Of a stretch of 64,000 nucleotides of DNA, positions 8,439-17,153 are shown in pieces. The notes beneath the pieces are model-generated. The model saw nothing but the letters and a program-made list of their open reading frames with translations. It did no database searches and was not told where the DNA came from. The stretch is from Pseudactinotalea terrae. Its GTDB lineage: Bacteria; Actinomycetota; Actinomycetes; Actinomycetales; Beutenbergiaceae. Positions within the stretch are counted from its first letter, which is position 1. Each line of letters starts with the position of its first letter. The position numbers were made by a program, and so were the translations under genes. The DNA lies in contig NZ_WNXZ01000004.1 of NCBI RefSeq assembly GCF_009733845.1, forward strand, positions 62,001 to 126,000, in the 5' to 3' direction.

Positions 8439-9325
8439 CGATCGTCTCTCTCGTCTCGCGCAGCCTTCAGGTAGGCGGCAACGGTGTGCATGGGGAGGAA
8501 CAGCTTCTGTGGCTCGACGCCGCCGACACTCGCCACCAGTGCCTGCGCGATGGCCAGCACGTCATCGGTGCCGGCCGCTGCCATCCCGGTGACGAAGCCC
8601 CTGTCGTGCTCGTAGCAGCCGATCGCGGCTGCGAGGAGCTGGCGGGCAGCGTGCTCACCGATCGCGACCTCGCCGTGCGGCAGGTACGGATGGCCGCAGA
8701 TGATGTTCTGGATCGGCATCGCCAGCAGCCGCTGCAGCGATCCCAGGTAACGCTGCGGGTCGAACAGCAGCGCGCATCCCTGCGAGATCGTCCCGTTGAG
8801 CTGCAGCGAGTCACCGGTGATGAGCGTGCCTGAACGAGTGTCGAAGAAGCAGCATGCGTCGGTGTCATGGCCAGGGGTGTGGATCACGCGCAACGGACCC
8901 ACCATGGCGCCGTCATCCAGCAGCAGGTCGGGAGCCACGCCGTCGAGCACGGGCGGCGGAGCCGCACTGTGCTCGGGGAACTTGGCGCGGATCTCGCGGC
9001 TGTAGGCCAGCGGGTCACGCATCCGCCCATCCGACTCGCGCAGCACGCCGACCTTGATCGACGGCGCGAGCTCGCGCATCCGCGCGATACCGCCGACATG
9101 ATCGCCGTGGATGTGCGTGGCGAGCACCCAGCCGATGTCGGCCAGGCTCAATCCCATCTCGGCGAGCGCCGGCACGATCGTGGAGTCGACGGTCTCGGAC
9201 ATGCCGCCGCTGTCGACGAGGATCGGTGCATCGTCGCTGAGCACCAGCGTCACGCCGGTCCACACGCCGGTGAAGGGGACCTTCAGCAGGTGCACGTCGC
9301 CGGCGATGTGGGTGAAGCGCTCCAT
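8435..9325 (-). CDS. MBL-fold metallo-hydrolase
   Basis: 296 residues. The metal motif is THIHGDHVGG (HxHxDH) around residues 72-81, and later ligands occur in HTPGHDTDACCFF and ITGDSL. The fold covers lactonases, glyoxalase II and other hydrolases. Lying between two sugar dehydrogenases, a lactonase that opens the lactone made by sugar oxidation is the most economical guess, but this is inference. It is separated from the Gfo gene by only 4 bp. Confidence 0.85.
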   Translation of the reverse strand: MERFTHIAGDVHLLKVPFTGVWTGVTLVLSDDAPILVDSGGMSETVDSTIVPALAEMGLSLADIGWVLATHIHGDHVGGIARMRELAPSIKVGVLRESDGRMRDPLAYSREIRAKFPEHSAAPPPVLDGVAPDLLLDDGAMVGPLRVIHTPGHDTDACCFFDTRSGTLITGDSLQLNGTISQGCALLFDPQRYLGSLQRLLAMPIQNIICGHPYLPHGEVAIGEHAARQLLAAAIGCYEHDRGFVTGMAAAGTDDVLAIAQALVASVGGVEPQKLFLPMHTVAAYLKAARDERDDR

Positions 9326-9329
9326 CGCT

Positions 9330-10610
9330 CTAGGCCTCGGTACCGAGCACCGCGTCGATGCTGGCCTGATAGGCGCTGACCGAACCGTTGAGCACGTCCT
9401 CGACCGACACGATCGTGCCGCCGGCCGCCCCGGACTCCATCATCGCGTAGCAGAGCGCGATGGCCCGCATGCCCTCCTCGAGGCCGACCTCGGGCTTGCT
9501 CCGCGTGTTGATCGCGCTGCCGAACTCGGCGTACTCGACGGCCAGGAGCAGCCGGTCGACGGTCTCGAAGTCGAGCCCGTACGCGGCCGCTCGCGGGCCA
9601 CCGAACAGGGCGGCGGTCGCGTCGTCGAGCTCGTAGTCGGGCACGAGCGGAAGAATCTCGGTTCCCGTGTAGGTCCGTGTGCGGTCGAGCGTCAGCACGA
9701 GCGCCTGGCCGCTGCGGTCCTTGGGGATCTCGACGGCGCCCGCTGAGCCGTGCACGCTGCGCGCCCAGCTGTCTCGGCCGTGCTCGGCGCGGTTCTCCGC
9801 GTACTGGCCGATCGCCCCCGAGGCGAAGTTCACCATGGCGTAGAGGGCGTCCTCGGCGGTGGCCTCGAACTCCGCAGGCATCCCGGCCTGCGACTGCCCG
9901 TAGACACCGCTCGGGTTCGATGCCGGTGCGCCGCCTGTGGCCGCGGGGTTGTAGCGGATCTTCTCGAACAGCCGCATCTGCGCGTAGACGCTCTCGACCG
10001 GTCCGAGGTAGTACTCCATCATGTCGGTGTAGTGCGTTCCTGCGTCGAACAGGATGCCGCTCTCGTTCTTCATGTGGCGCCACACCGAGATCGCCATCAG
10101 GTTGCCACCGCCACCTGAGCTCTGGTGGAAGTAGCGCGGCTCACCGAGCACACCGCCGTCGATCAGAGCCTTCACGAGCCGGTTCATCGGGTCCCGGCGG
10201 AAGTTCTCGGCCACGCTCAGGATGCGGTCGGAGCCGTCGATCGCCTGGGCGAGCTGCTGGCCGGCAGCGATCGTGAGCCCGACCGGCTTCTCGACCATCA
10301 CGTCGAGCCCGAGGCCGATCGCCTCGGCTGCGAGGCTGTGGTGGAACTGCGGCACCGTGGTGATGTCGACGGCGGCGGCGCCGAGCCGCTGCGCCTCGGC
10401 GAGGTCCGTGCCGGGCGTGGGTCGGCGGCCGAGGCGGCGCTCCGCCTCATCGGCCAGGCGCTCGGCACGCTCGGGGTCGACATCGCAGACGGCCACCAGG
10501 TCGAACGGGTTCAGCCCCGCTCGCTCGAGCTCGGCAAGACCGAACAGATGGCGGGTCCCCATTCCTCCGCAACCGATGATCGCGACAGGAATCCGCTGCA
10601 TGCTCTGCAC
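9330..10610 (-). CDS. Gfo/Idh/MocA-family oxidoreductase
   Basis: 426 residues. The N-terminal Rossmann domain starts PVAIIGCGGMGTRHLFGLAE, and the EKP motif (MVEKPVGLT) that holds the nicotinamide is near residue 110. The C-terminal alpha/beta substrate domain contains DAGTHYTDMMEYYLG. The family oxidises or reduces sugars and cyclitols, and some members are NAD-dependent glycosidases. It is the first gene of a three-gene leftward operon whose promoter carries a palindrome at 10735-10752. Confidence 0.88.
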   Translation of the reverse strand: MQSMQRIPVAIIGCGGMGTRHLFGLAELERAGLNPFDLVAVCDVDPERAERLADEAERRLGRRPTPGTDLAEAQRLGAAAVDITTVPQFHHSLAAEAIGLGLDVMVEKPVGLTIAAGQQLAQAIDGSDRILSVAENFRRDPMNRLVKALIDGGVLGEPRYFHQSSGGGGNLMAISVWRHMKNESGILFDAGTHYTDMMEYYLGPVESVYAQMRLFEKIRYNPAATGGAPASNPSGVYGQSQAGMPAEFEATAEDALYAMVNFASGAIGQYAENRAEHGRDSWARSVHGSAGAVEIPKDRSGQALVLTLDRTRTYTGTEILPLVPDYELDDATAALFGGPRAAAYGLDFETVDRLLLAVEYAEFGSAINTRSKPEVGLEEGMRAIALCYAMMESGAAGGTIVSVEDVLNGSVSAYQASIDAVLGTEA

Positions 10611-10715
10611 CCTTCAGACGTGGTTCGGCTCCGCGGCCGATGGCATGCCGTACGCGACCTCGCGAGACGCCGACGTCAGGAGGCGGCGTCTCGCCCGGGT
10701 GCGCCGACGACGTCG

Positions 10716-10745
10716 AGCCTAGATGGCCACAGGTAAATATGTCAA
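10716..10745 (-). promoter_or_regulatory. Promoter of the Gfo-MBL-SDR operon
   Basis: On the minus strand TTGACA (10745-10740) is followed by an 18-bp spacer and TAGGCT (10721-10716), about 105 bp upstream of the Gfo start codon. The -35 box lies inside the palindrome 10735-10752, which fits repression by the adjacent GntR regulator. Confidence 0.6.
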
Positions 10746-10752
10746 CACATTT
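10735..10752. promoter_or_regulatory. Palindromic operator candidate (GntR)
   Basis: AAATATGTCAACACATTT is an 18-bp dyad (AAAT-R-TGT-YR-ACA-Y-ATTT) that includes a TGTCA half-site shared with 11550-11567. It covers the -35 box of the leftward operon. Confidence 0.55.
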
Positions 10753-10774
10753 GCACCCCGGCCACAGGCGGGTC

Positions 10775-11521
10775 TCAGCTCTCCTCGAGCACGAGGTCGA
10801 TCGTGTACCCGTCCGAGCGGTAGGCGTGCTCGGCATGCTCGACCGGTGCCCCGCTGGGATCGAAGGCGGTCCGCGTCACGGCGATGACCGGGAGTCGACT
10901 CGAGATCTCGAGCAGCTTCTGCTCCTCTCCGGTCGGCAGTCGGGCGGCCACGGACTGGTGGGCGACCACCGAACCGACGCCTTGGTCGCGCAGCATGGAG
11001 TAGAGCCCCCGCTTCTCGAGCTGCTCCTGCGAGATTCGGCTGTGTCGCGGCGGAAGCCAGTTCTGCATGAGGGCGAGCGGCTCGCCGTCGGCACGGCGAA
11101 GGCGCTTGATCGCCAGCAGCTCTGTGTCGGGATCGAGGTCGAGCGCGGTCGCCGCCCGGGCGTTGATCTCGATCTCGTGCCGCAGCACCGAGGTGCTCGG
11201 GTGGCGGCCCTGGACCTCGAGATCCTCGTACAGGCTGCCCTTGCTCACGCGGCGGTGGACTCGGCGACTGGCCACGAACGTCCCGAGGCCACGCCTGCGC
11301 ACGAGGAGCCCCTGGTCGACGAGGTGATGGATGGCGCGCCGCACAGTGGGGCGTGAGAGCCCCAGTCGCTCGCTCATCGCGACCTCGTTCTCGAACGGGT
11401 CGCCAGGCTGCGCACTCCCGTCGGAGATCGCCGTCGTCAGCTGTTCGGCAAGCTGGAAGTACAAGGGCACCGGGGAGGCGCGGTCGAGCGCCACCGGAAC
11501 CACTGCTTCAGGTGCGGCCAT
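10775..11521 (-). CDS. GntR-family regulator with UTRA domain
   Basis: 248 residues. A winged helix-turn-helix sits at residues ~25-90 (MSERLGLSRPTVRRAIHHLV, then RRRGLGTFVA), followed by a UTRA ligand-binding domain of HutC/FarR type. Such proteins repress sugar catabolic operons until a phosphorylated or free sugar binds. The gene lies between a leftward and a rightward catabolic operon. It has a palindrome in its own upstream region and is separated from the Gfo gene by 164 bp, so it probably controls both operons and itself. Confidence 0.9.
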   Translation of the reverse strand: MAAPEAVVPVALDRASPVPLYFQLAEQLTTAISDGSAQPGDPFENEVAMSERLGLSRPTVRRAIHHLVDQGLLVRRRGLGTFVASRRVHRRVSKGSLYEDLEVQGRHPSTSVLRHEIEINARAATALDLDPDTELLAIKRLRRADGEPLALMQNWLPPRHSRISQEQLEKRGLYSMLRDQGVGSVVAHQSVAARLPTGEEQKLLEISSRLPVIAVTRTAFDPSGAPVEHAEHAYRSDGYTIDLVLEES

Positions 11522-11549
11522 GTGGTGCCCCCTCCTCGCCGCGGCAACA

Positions 11550-11567
11550 TGTCATATCAACGTGACA
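11550..11567. promoter_or_regulatory. GntR operator candidate, autoregulatory side
   Basis: TGTCATATCAACGTGACA is an 18-bp dyad with perfect 5-bp arms (TGTCA/TGACA), 28 bp upstream of the GntR start codon. Confidence 0.6.
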
Positions 11568-11669
11568 ATAGCCCGCACACCCCCGTCTCGTCACGAGGTC
11601 GGCGTCCATGCGAGTGGATCTGGTGCGTCCGGACGCCTGTAGCATGGCTATCTGGAGTTAATGGGCTGC

Positions 11670-11710
11670 TGTCTATACATAGTGACATATTGGCAAAGAA
11701 GCGCTACTGT
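11670..11710 (+). promoter_or_regulatory. Operator and promoter of the rightward catabolic operon
   Basis: TGTCTATACATAGTGACA (11670-11687) has the same length and TGTC-N10-GACA architecture as 11550-11567. Its right arm includes a -35-like GTGACA (11682-11687). A 17-bp spacer leads to TACTGT (11705-11710), a TAnnnT -10 box. A repressor bound here would cover the -35 box. Confidence 0.6.
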
Positions 11711-11742
11711 CGGGATGTGAACTACTTCAGCAAGGGGGGATC

Positions 11743-12606
11743 GTGACGGCGCGACCATTGGCCTTCTTGGCGTTCGACCACCGGGAGCGAGCCTTCGGCT
11801 CGGTGCGGCCCGGCGGCATGAACCACGAGCAGATCCAGGACTCCAAGAGGCTGATCTACGAGGCGTTCGGCCGCGCCGTCGACCTCGGGCTCGGCGACGT
11901 CCGACCGGGAATCCTCGTCGACGAGCAGTTCGGCGCGGGGATCGCGCAGCGGGCCATCGCTGACGGCGTGCTCGTCGCGATGCCGGTCGAGCGCGCCAAC
12001 GAGCAGGTGTTCACCTTCGAGTACGGCGCGGACTACCAGGAGCACCTGCTGCAGTTCCGGCCGAGCTGCGCGAAAGTCCTCATCCAGCACCGCACGACCG
12101 ACCCGGCCGATGACAAGCTGACCCAGCTCACCCGGTTGCGCGAGCTCTCGGAGTTCCTGGCCGCTCAGTCGATCGACTTCATGTGCGAGCTGATCGTGGG
12201 GATGGGCGAGGAGAGCCTCGACGGCGTCCCCAGCGTCGATGTCGATGCGCTCTGCGCCTCCATGGCTGAGATCCAAGCCGCTGGCGTGCTCGTGACGATG
12301 TGGAAGGTCGAGGGGGTCGCCTCCCGCGAGGGTGCCGAGCGCATCGCAGCCCAGGCGGCGGCGAGCGACCACCCGGCGACCTGCATGGTGCTCGGTGCCG
12401 GCGCAGCGCCCAGCACGGTGGAGCACTGGTTGGCTGTCGCTGCCGGCACGCCTGGCTACATCGGGTTCGCCGTCGGCCGAAGCTTCTGGGGCGAGGCCGT
12501 CTCCGCCTGGCTCGATGGCAGACTCTCCCGCGAGGATGCGATCGAGTCGATCGCCTCGATCTACCGAGCCTGCACACTGCGGTACATGGGAGCCGATGTC
12601 CGGTGA
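11743..12606 (+). CDS. DUF2090/IolC-C-terminal-like aldolase
   Basis: 287 residues. The opening LAFLAFDHRE is the active-site strand of LacD/FbaB-like class I aldolases and of the C-terminal half of IolC, which cleaves 2-deoxy-5-keto-gluconate 6-phosphate. PGILVDEQFGAGIA, KVLIQHRTTDPADD and MCELIVG fit TIM-barrel strands. The GTG start 11743 follows AAGGGGGG. It is the first gene of a five-gene operon with overlapping ends. It probably performs the final C-C cleavage of the pathway. No dedicated sugar kinase is seen in the cluster, so the phosphorylation step is unexplained. Confidence 0.72.
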   Translation: MTARPLAFLAFDHRERAFGSVRPGGMNHEQIQDSKRLIYEAFGRAVDLGLGDVRPGILVDEQFGAGIAQRAIADGVLVAMPVERANEQVFTFEYGADYQEHLLQFRPSCAKVLIQHRTTDPADDKLTQLTRLRELSEFLAAQSIDFMCELIVGMGEESLDGVPSVDVDALCASMAEIQAAGVLVTMWKVEGVASREGAERIAAQAAASDHPATCMVLGAGAAPSTVEHWLAVAAGTPGYIGFAVGRSFWGEAVSAWLDGRLSREDAIESIASIYRACTLRYMGADVR

Positions 12607-13610
12607 TGGACGCTGTTCGCAAGACTGGACCTCATCCTGACGACCTTGCGCTGCAGCAGGTGCCACGGCCGAGCGCTGAGGCCGGCCAGGTCCTCGTCGC
12701 CGTCGCGGCCTCGGGCATCTGCGGCACCGACCTGCACATCATCGACGGCAGCTACGGCTCCCGCCCACCCGTGACCCTGGGGCACGAGGTCAGCGGCACG
12801 ATCGCTGCGGTGGGAGAGGGCGTCGACCCGGCCCGCATCGGTGAGCGTGTGGCGCTCGAGACCTTCTACTCGACGTGCGGTCAGTGCCGCGGCTGCCGGG
12901 GTGGATCGCCCAACCGCTGCCAGCAGCGGATCTCGATCGGATCCGGTGTCGACGGCGGATTCGCCGCCGAGGTTGTGGTGCCGAGCCGCAACGCCCGTGT
13001 GCTGCCCGAGGGCGTCTCGCTGGTGGCCGGCGCGCTCAGCGAGCCGCTGGCGTGCGTGTGCCGCTCGCTGTTCCAGCCCTTCCCCGCGGTCACGCCCGGG
13101 GACCACGTGCTCGTCATCGGACCCGGCGCGATCGGGCTGCTCGCCGCGCAGGTCGCCCGCACGGCCGGGGGCGTCGTCACCGTGCTCGGTACGCCCGCCG
13201 ACAGCGAGCGACTCGCCGTCGCCCATCAGCTCGGCCTGACGGCGACCGACGACGCGGCGGCCGTGCCGTCAGAGGTCGACGTCGTGCTCGAGTGCTCAGG
13301 CTCAGGCCCGGGCATGGCGCTCGGCATCGAACGGGTTCGCCGCGGCGGCCGCTACGTGCAGATCGGTCAGCGCGGTGACGCCGTCCCGGTCAACCTCGCG
13401 CTCGTCTCGTTCCACGAGCTGGTCATCACCGGTGGCTTCGCCAGCACCCCGGACTCCTGGGACCGAGCGATGCAGCTGCTTCACGACGGCGTCATCGAGC
13501 TCGAGCCCCTCGTCAGCCATCGGTTCCCGCTGGCCGAGTGGGAGGCCGCGTTCGACGCCGTCCGCAGCAGCGCCGGTGTCAAGCAGATGCTGGTCCCGGA
13601 GGAGATCTGA
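12606..13610 (+). CDS. Zinc-dependent alcohol/sugar dehydrogenase (MDR family)
   Basis: 334 residues from ATG 12606, which overlaps the aldolase stop (TGATG). GTG 12603 in the same frame is an alternative. Motifs are GICGTDLH (catalytic-zinc Cys), GHEVSG, and CGQCRGCRGGSPNRC, the four-Cys structural zinc lobe. VLVIGPGAIG is the Rossmann turn. It resembles threonine/sorbitol dehydrogenases, which oxidise a secondary hydroxyl with NAD(P). Operon position suggests oxidation of a sugar or sugar acid intermediate. Confidence 0.88.
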   Translation: MDAVRKTGPHPDDLALQQVPRPSAEAGQVLVAVAASGICGTDLHIIDGSYGSRPPVTLGHEVSGTIAAVGEGVDPARIGERVALETFYSTCGQCRGCRGGSPNRCQQRISIGSGVDGGFAAEVVVPSRNARVLPEGVSLVAGALSEPLACVCRSLFQPFPAVTPGDHVLVIGPGAIGLLAAQVARTAGGVVTVLGTPADSERLAVAHQLGLTATDDAAAVPSEVDVVLECSGSGPGMALGIERVRRGGRYVQIGQRGDAVPVNLALVSFHELVITGGFASTPDSWDRAMQLLHDGVIELEPLVSHRFPLAEWEAAFDAVRSSAGVKQMLVPEEI

Positions 13611-14506
13611 TGCGACTCGGCTACAACACCTGGTCGACGCCGAACCTCTCGTTCGCCGATGCCACCGCACACCTGGCGCGGATCGGCTATGACAGCATCG
13701 AGGTGACGGTCTGCGAGGACTGGCCCACCGATGCCATGCTCGCCTCGGACGAGGAAGCCCGCAGATGGCGACAGGACGCCGTCGAGAACGGCCTGGAGAT
13801 CTCCAGCGTCACCGCGAACGCGCCGCTCGTCTGTGACGACGACATCTGGGCGACCAGCCGTCGCCGCCTCGCGCGCTCCTTCGAGGTCGCCGGGATCCTC
13901 GGGAACGGCAGCGCCCTCCCGGTGAGCCTGGGCGCCCACAAGCCGAAGGGCAAGCTGCTCGGCGGCAGCCCGCCGCCGATCACCGCCCAGACCAGCTGGG
14001 AAGCCGACCGGCAGCAGATCATCGACCGTTTCGGTGAGCTGGTCGAGCTCGCCACGGCGGCCGGCTGCTCGGTGGCCCTCGAGCCGCATGCCGGAGCCGT
14101 CGTCTCGATGCCGGAGCAGGCGCTCGCGGTGCTCGACGCCGTCGGTTCGCCCGCCCTCGGCATCAACCTCGACATCTCCCACTTCGCGGTGCGCGACTTC
14201 GACCTCGCGGAGGTGGTGGCGGCGCTGCTGCCCCGCTCCGTCGTCGTCGAGGTGAAGGACCATCGCCGCACCGAGAGCGGGTTCGACTTCCTGACCCCGG
14301 GCGAGGGCGAGTTCGACTACCCAGCCTTCCTCGGCCTGCTCGCGGCAGGTGGCTACACGGGCACCGTGTCGGTCGAGATCAGCGTCCGCCGTCAGGCGCT
14401 CCCGGACTTCGACGAGGTCGAGGCGGCCGAGCTGTCCTACCGCACCCTCGCGGCGGCCTGCGAGCAGGCCGGCGTGGTCCGCCCCGTGCGTCAGGTGCAG
14501 GCATGA
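13610..14506 (+). CDS. Sugar phosphate isomerase/epimerase-type TIM-barrel protein
   Basis: 298 residues from ATG 13610, which shares one base with the preceding stop. This is the AP-endonuclease-2 / xylose-isomerase-like barrel. Metal ligands are visible in VALEPHAG (Glu), GINLDISHF (Asp, His), VVVEVKDHR and TVSVEIS (Glu). Members isomerise or epimerise ketoses. Some act on 3-keto-sugars in elimination/hydration steps alongside Gfo/Idh/MocA partners, such as the next gene. Substrate unknown. Confidence 0.85.
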   Translation: MRLGYNTWSTPNLSFADATAHLARIGYDSIEVTVCEDWPTDAMLASDEEARRWRQDAVENGLEISSVTANAPLVCDDDIWATSRRRLARSFEVAGILGNGSALPVSLGAHKPKGKLLGGSPPPITAQTSWEADRQQIIDRFGELVELATAAGCSVALEPHAGAVVSMPEQALAVLDAVGSPALGINLDISHFAVRDFDLAEVVAALLPRSVVVEVKDHRRTESGFDFLTPGEGEFDYPAFLGLLAAGGYTGTVSVEISVRRQALPDFDEVEAAELSYRTLAAACEQAGVVRPVRQVQA

Positions 14507-15636
14507 CGGCGGATCTGCGGGTCGGGGTGATCGGGCTCGGGAAGTTCGGCACCTTCCACGCCGAGGCCGCCGCGGCGCTGCCCGGCGTGCAGGTCGCGGC
14601 CCTCTGCTCGCGCACGCTCGATCGTGCGCAGGCGCTCGCCGACCGCTTCCCCGGGGCGGTGGCCTACGACAACGTCGCCACGATGCTCGCCCAGGCGAAC
14701 CTGGACGCCGTGCTGATCGCCACACCCCACAAGCAGCACTTCGAGCCGGCCATGCAGGCGATCCGCGCCGGCGTCGCCGCGCTCGTGGAGAAGCCGCTGA
14801 CCACCTCGCTCGCCGAGGCGAACGAGCTCGTCGTGGCAGCCGAGGAGGCAGGAGTCGCGCTCGGCACGGTCTTCCAGCGGCGCTACTTCCCCGCCGCGAT
14901 CCGCATGCGCGAGGCGATCGAGCGGGGCCGGCTCGGGCGCGTGGCGGCCGCCGAGCTCGTCGCGCTCCTCGGCCGTGACCGCGCCTATTACGAGCAGGAC
15001 GACTGGCGTGGGTCCTGGGCCGGTGAGGGCGGCGGTGTGCTGCTCACGATGGCGGTTCACTACATCGACATGCTCAACTGGCTGCTCGGCACGCCCACCT
15101 CCGTGTACGGCCGCTGGGACACGCTGAAGCACGGCGACTACATCGACGTCGAGGACGTGGCAGGCGCCGTCGTCACCTATTCCAGCGGCGCGATCGCCAC
15201 CATCCAGGCGATGACGACGTTCGAGAACGGGTTCGCCTCGCAGCCGAGCACCACCACGCAGCACCGGGCCCCCGGGTTCCGGCTGGCGGTGCACGGCACC
15301 GCCGGGCACAGCGTCGGTCTCGACGAGAGCCCTGAGCTCGCGCAGGCGGTCACCGACCTGTGGACGTTCGACGGCGAGGAAGACCGCCTCGCGCAGTGGC
15401 GCGAGGCCGAGTCCGGGCGCCCGAGCGTGCCCGAGTTCCATGGCCGCCAGATCGCGGAGTTCCTCGACGCCGTCCGCGAAGGGCGGCAGCCCGCGATCAC
15501 CGGTCGCGACGGGCTCAACGCCATCGAGGTGATCAAGGGCGTCTACCTGTCGCAGGAGCGCAAGCAGCCGATCGCACTGCCGATGTCGGATGCCGACCGG
15601 CGGGCCGCCGACGAGCTGACGGAACGTGGAGCATGA
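14503..15636 (+). CDS. Gfo/Idh/MocA-family oxidoreductase
   Basis: 377 residues. The Rossmann motif is VGVIGLGKFGTFHAEAAA and the EKP motif is VEKPLTTS at residues ~90-97. The substrate domain contains GGGVLLTMAVHYIDMLNWLL, where His-x2-Asp is the usual catalytic pair. The start overlaps the isomerase by 4 bp (ATGA). It is distinct in sequence from the Gfo protein at 9330-10610, so the two operons contribute two different redox steps or a coupled oxidation/reduction pair. Confidence 0.88.
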   Translation: MTADLRVGVIGLGKFGTFHAEAAAALPGVQVAALCSRTLDRAQALADRFPGAVAYDNVATMLAQANLDAVLIATPHKQHFEPAMQAIRAGVAALVEKPLTTSLAEANELVVAAEEAGVALGTVFQRRYFPAAIRMREAIERGRLGRVAAAELVALLGRDRAYYEQDDWRGSWAGEGGGVLLTMAVHYIDMLNWLLGTPTSVYGRWDTLKHGDYIDVEDVAGAVVTYSSGAIATIQAMTTFENGFASQPSTTTQHRAPGFRLAVHGTAGHSVGLDESPELAQAVTDLWTFDGEEDRLAQWREAESGRPSVPEFHGRQIAEFLDAVREGRQPAITGRDGLNAIEVIKGVYLSQERKQPIALPMSDADRRAADELTERGA

Positions 15637-16391
15637 GCACGGTCGCCGTCGTCACGGGCGGAGCCACCGGCATCGGGCGTGCCACCTGCCTGCAGCTCGC
15701 ACGCCGCGGCGTGCAGCAGATTCACGTCGGCTACTCACGCTCAGCCGCTGCGGCCGAGGAGCTGTGCCGCGAGCTGGAGGCACTCGGTGCCCAGGGCCAC
15801 CCGCTTCAGATCGAGGTCTCGGACCGTGACGCCGTGCAGCGCGCAGCCGCACAGGTGGTCGAGGCGAGCGGTGGCGTGGACGTGCTGGTCAACAGCGCCG
15901 GCACCACGCAGAAGATCGACTTCACGGATCTCGACGCCCTCACACCGCAGGTCTGGGAGGAGATCCTCGGCGTCAACCTCCTCGGCGCGTTCTGGGTCTG
16001 CCAGGCGTTCGCTGCCTCGCTCAAGGAGCGCGGCGGCGCCATCGTCAACGTCACCTCGATCTCGGGCACGCGCGTGGTGGGCAGCTCGATCCCGTACACC
16101 GTGTCCAAGGCCGGGCTGGCGCAGCTGACGCGCGCTCTCGCGGTCTCGCTCGCACCCGAGGTGCGGGTGAACGCCGTCGCGCCCGGGACCGTGATCTCCG
16201 GTTGGCACGAGCGGCTGATCGGGGCCGAGGCTGCCCGCAGCAACTTCGACGCCGAGGCCGACCTCGTCCCCCTCGGTCGGCTTGCCGGGGCCGAGGAGAT
16301 CGGCGAGGCGATCGCCACCTTGGCCCTCGACCTCCCCTTCGTCACGGGCCAGGAAGTGATCGTCGACGGCGGGAAGTCGCTGCGCTATTGA
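15633..16391 (+). CDS. Short-chain dehydrogenase/reductase (SDR)
   Basis: 252 residues from ATG 15633, overlapping the previous gene by 4 bp. Motifs are VVTGGATGIGRATC at the N-terminus, LVNSAGTT, VTSISG with catalytic Ser, PYTVSKAG (Tyr-x3-Lys) and GQEVIVDGGKSL at the C-terminus. It is the last gene of the aldolase operon and is followed by a clear hairpin terminator. Probably an NAD(P)-dependent sugar or sugar-acid dehydrogenase. Confidence 0.88.
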   Translation: MSTVAVVTGGATGIGRATCLQLARRGVQQIHVGYSRSAAAAEELCRELEALGAQGHPLQIEVSDRDAVQRAAAQVVEASGGVDVLVNSAGTTQKIDFTDLDALTPQVWEEILGVNLLGAFWVCQAFAASLKERGGAIVNVTSISGTRVVGSSIPYTVSKAGLAQLTRALAVSLAPEVRVNAVAPGTVISGWHERLIGAEAARSNFDAEADLVPLGRLAGAEEIGEAIATLALDLPFVTGQEVIVDGGKSLRY

Positions 16392-16396
16392 CCTCG

Positions 16397-16417
16397 CCAG
16401 GCGCTGAACGCGCCTGG
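16397..16417 (+). terminator. Hairpin terminator of the aldolase-SDR operon
   Basis: CCAGGCGC (16397-16404), loop TGAAC, GCGCCTGG (16410-16417): a perfect 8-bp GC stem 5 bp after the stop codon. Confidence 0.75.
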
Positions 16418-16514
16418 ACAGGGGACCCGTGCCGCCGCCGGCCCGGAGCTGCTCGTGACGCGCGGGCGTCGGCAGCCCCGGGAGGCGATGCCCTTCAGGT
16501 GAGCGGCGCTCCGA

Positions 16515-17138
16515 TCAGGCGGCTTCCCAGGCGTAGCCGTCCGGGTCGGTGAAGTCGCCTGCTCCGCTGGCCACTGCGATCCGGTGCGACCCGCTGCCCT
16601 CGGGCGTCACGCCGACCTGCTTGCCGATCGCCCTGCGGCCGTAGAGCGCCAGCTTGACCGTGCCTTCAGGTGCTGCGAACTCGACATACTTGCCGCCGAA
16701 CGCCTTGCCGACCTCGAGGCCGCGATCCACGTAGAACTGCTTGGTGGCCTTCACGTCATCGACGCCGAGCAGCAGCACCACGTCGGTGACCTTCTTGCTC
16801 GCCGGGCCAGTGTTCTTCTTGGACTCGGACGCGACCTGCCACACGGTGCCGTCCGGTGCCGTGAAGGCGGCGCCGTAGCCCCAGAAGGACTTGGTCGGCG
16901 CCTTCAAGATCGTCGCGCCGGCGTCGGTCGCCGCCTGCACGAGCGCATCCACGTCGGCGGGCTGTGCGGTGATGAGCGAGAGTGCGAAGCCGCGGAAGCC
17001 GGACGTGGGGGTGTCCGAGGTGCGCACCGTGACGCCGCTCGTCTCAGGGTCGAGCCCGAGGGCGTCGACGTAGAAGCGGGTGGCGGCCGCGCTGTCGGCC
17101 ACCTCGAGAGTGATGTGATCGATGGAGTACATGTCCAT
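16515..17138 (-). CDS. Two-domain VOC (glyoxalase/bleomycin-resistance fold) protein
   Basis: 207 residues from ATG 17138 (an in-frame GTG lies one codon upstream). It has two tandem VOC modules. The first begins SIDHITLEVADSAAATRFYV, and the second, after residue ~105, begins KKVTDVVLLLGVDDVKATKQ. Each ends in a FxxPDGxxW-like strand (FTAPDGTVWQVA, FTDPDGYAWEAA). The fold covers glyoxalases, dioxygenases and binding proteins, so no reaction can be assigned. It is monocistronic, between two hairpins. Confidence 0.8.
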   Translation of the reverse strand: MDMYSIDHITLEVADSAAATRFYVDALGLDPETSGVTVRTSDTPTSGFRGFALSLITAQPADVDALVQAATDAGATILKAPTKSFWGYGAAFTAPDGTVWQVASESKKNTGPASKKVTDVVLLLGVDDVKATKQFYVDRGLEVGKAFGGKYVEFAAPEGTVKLALYGRRAIGKQVGVTPEGSGSHRIAVASGAGDFTDPDGYAWEAA

Positions 17139-17153
17139 CACGTTAGGGACGCC

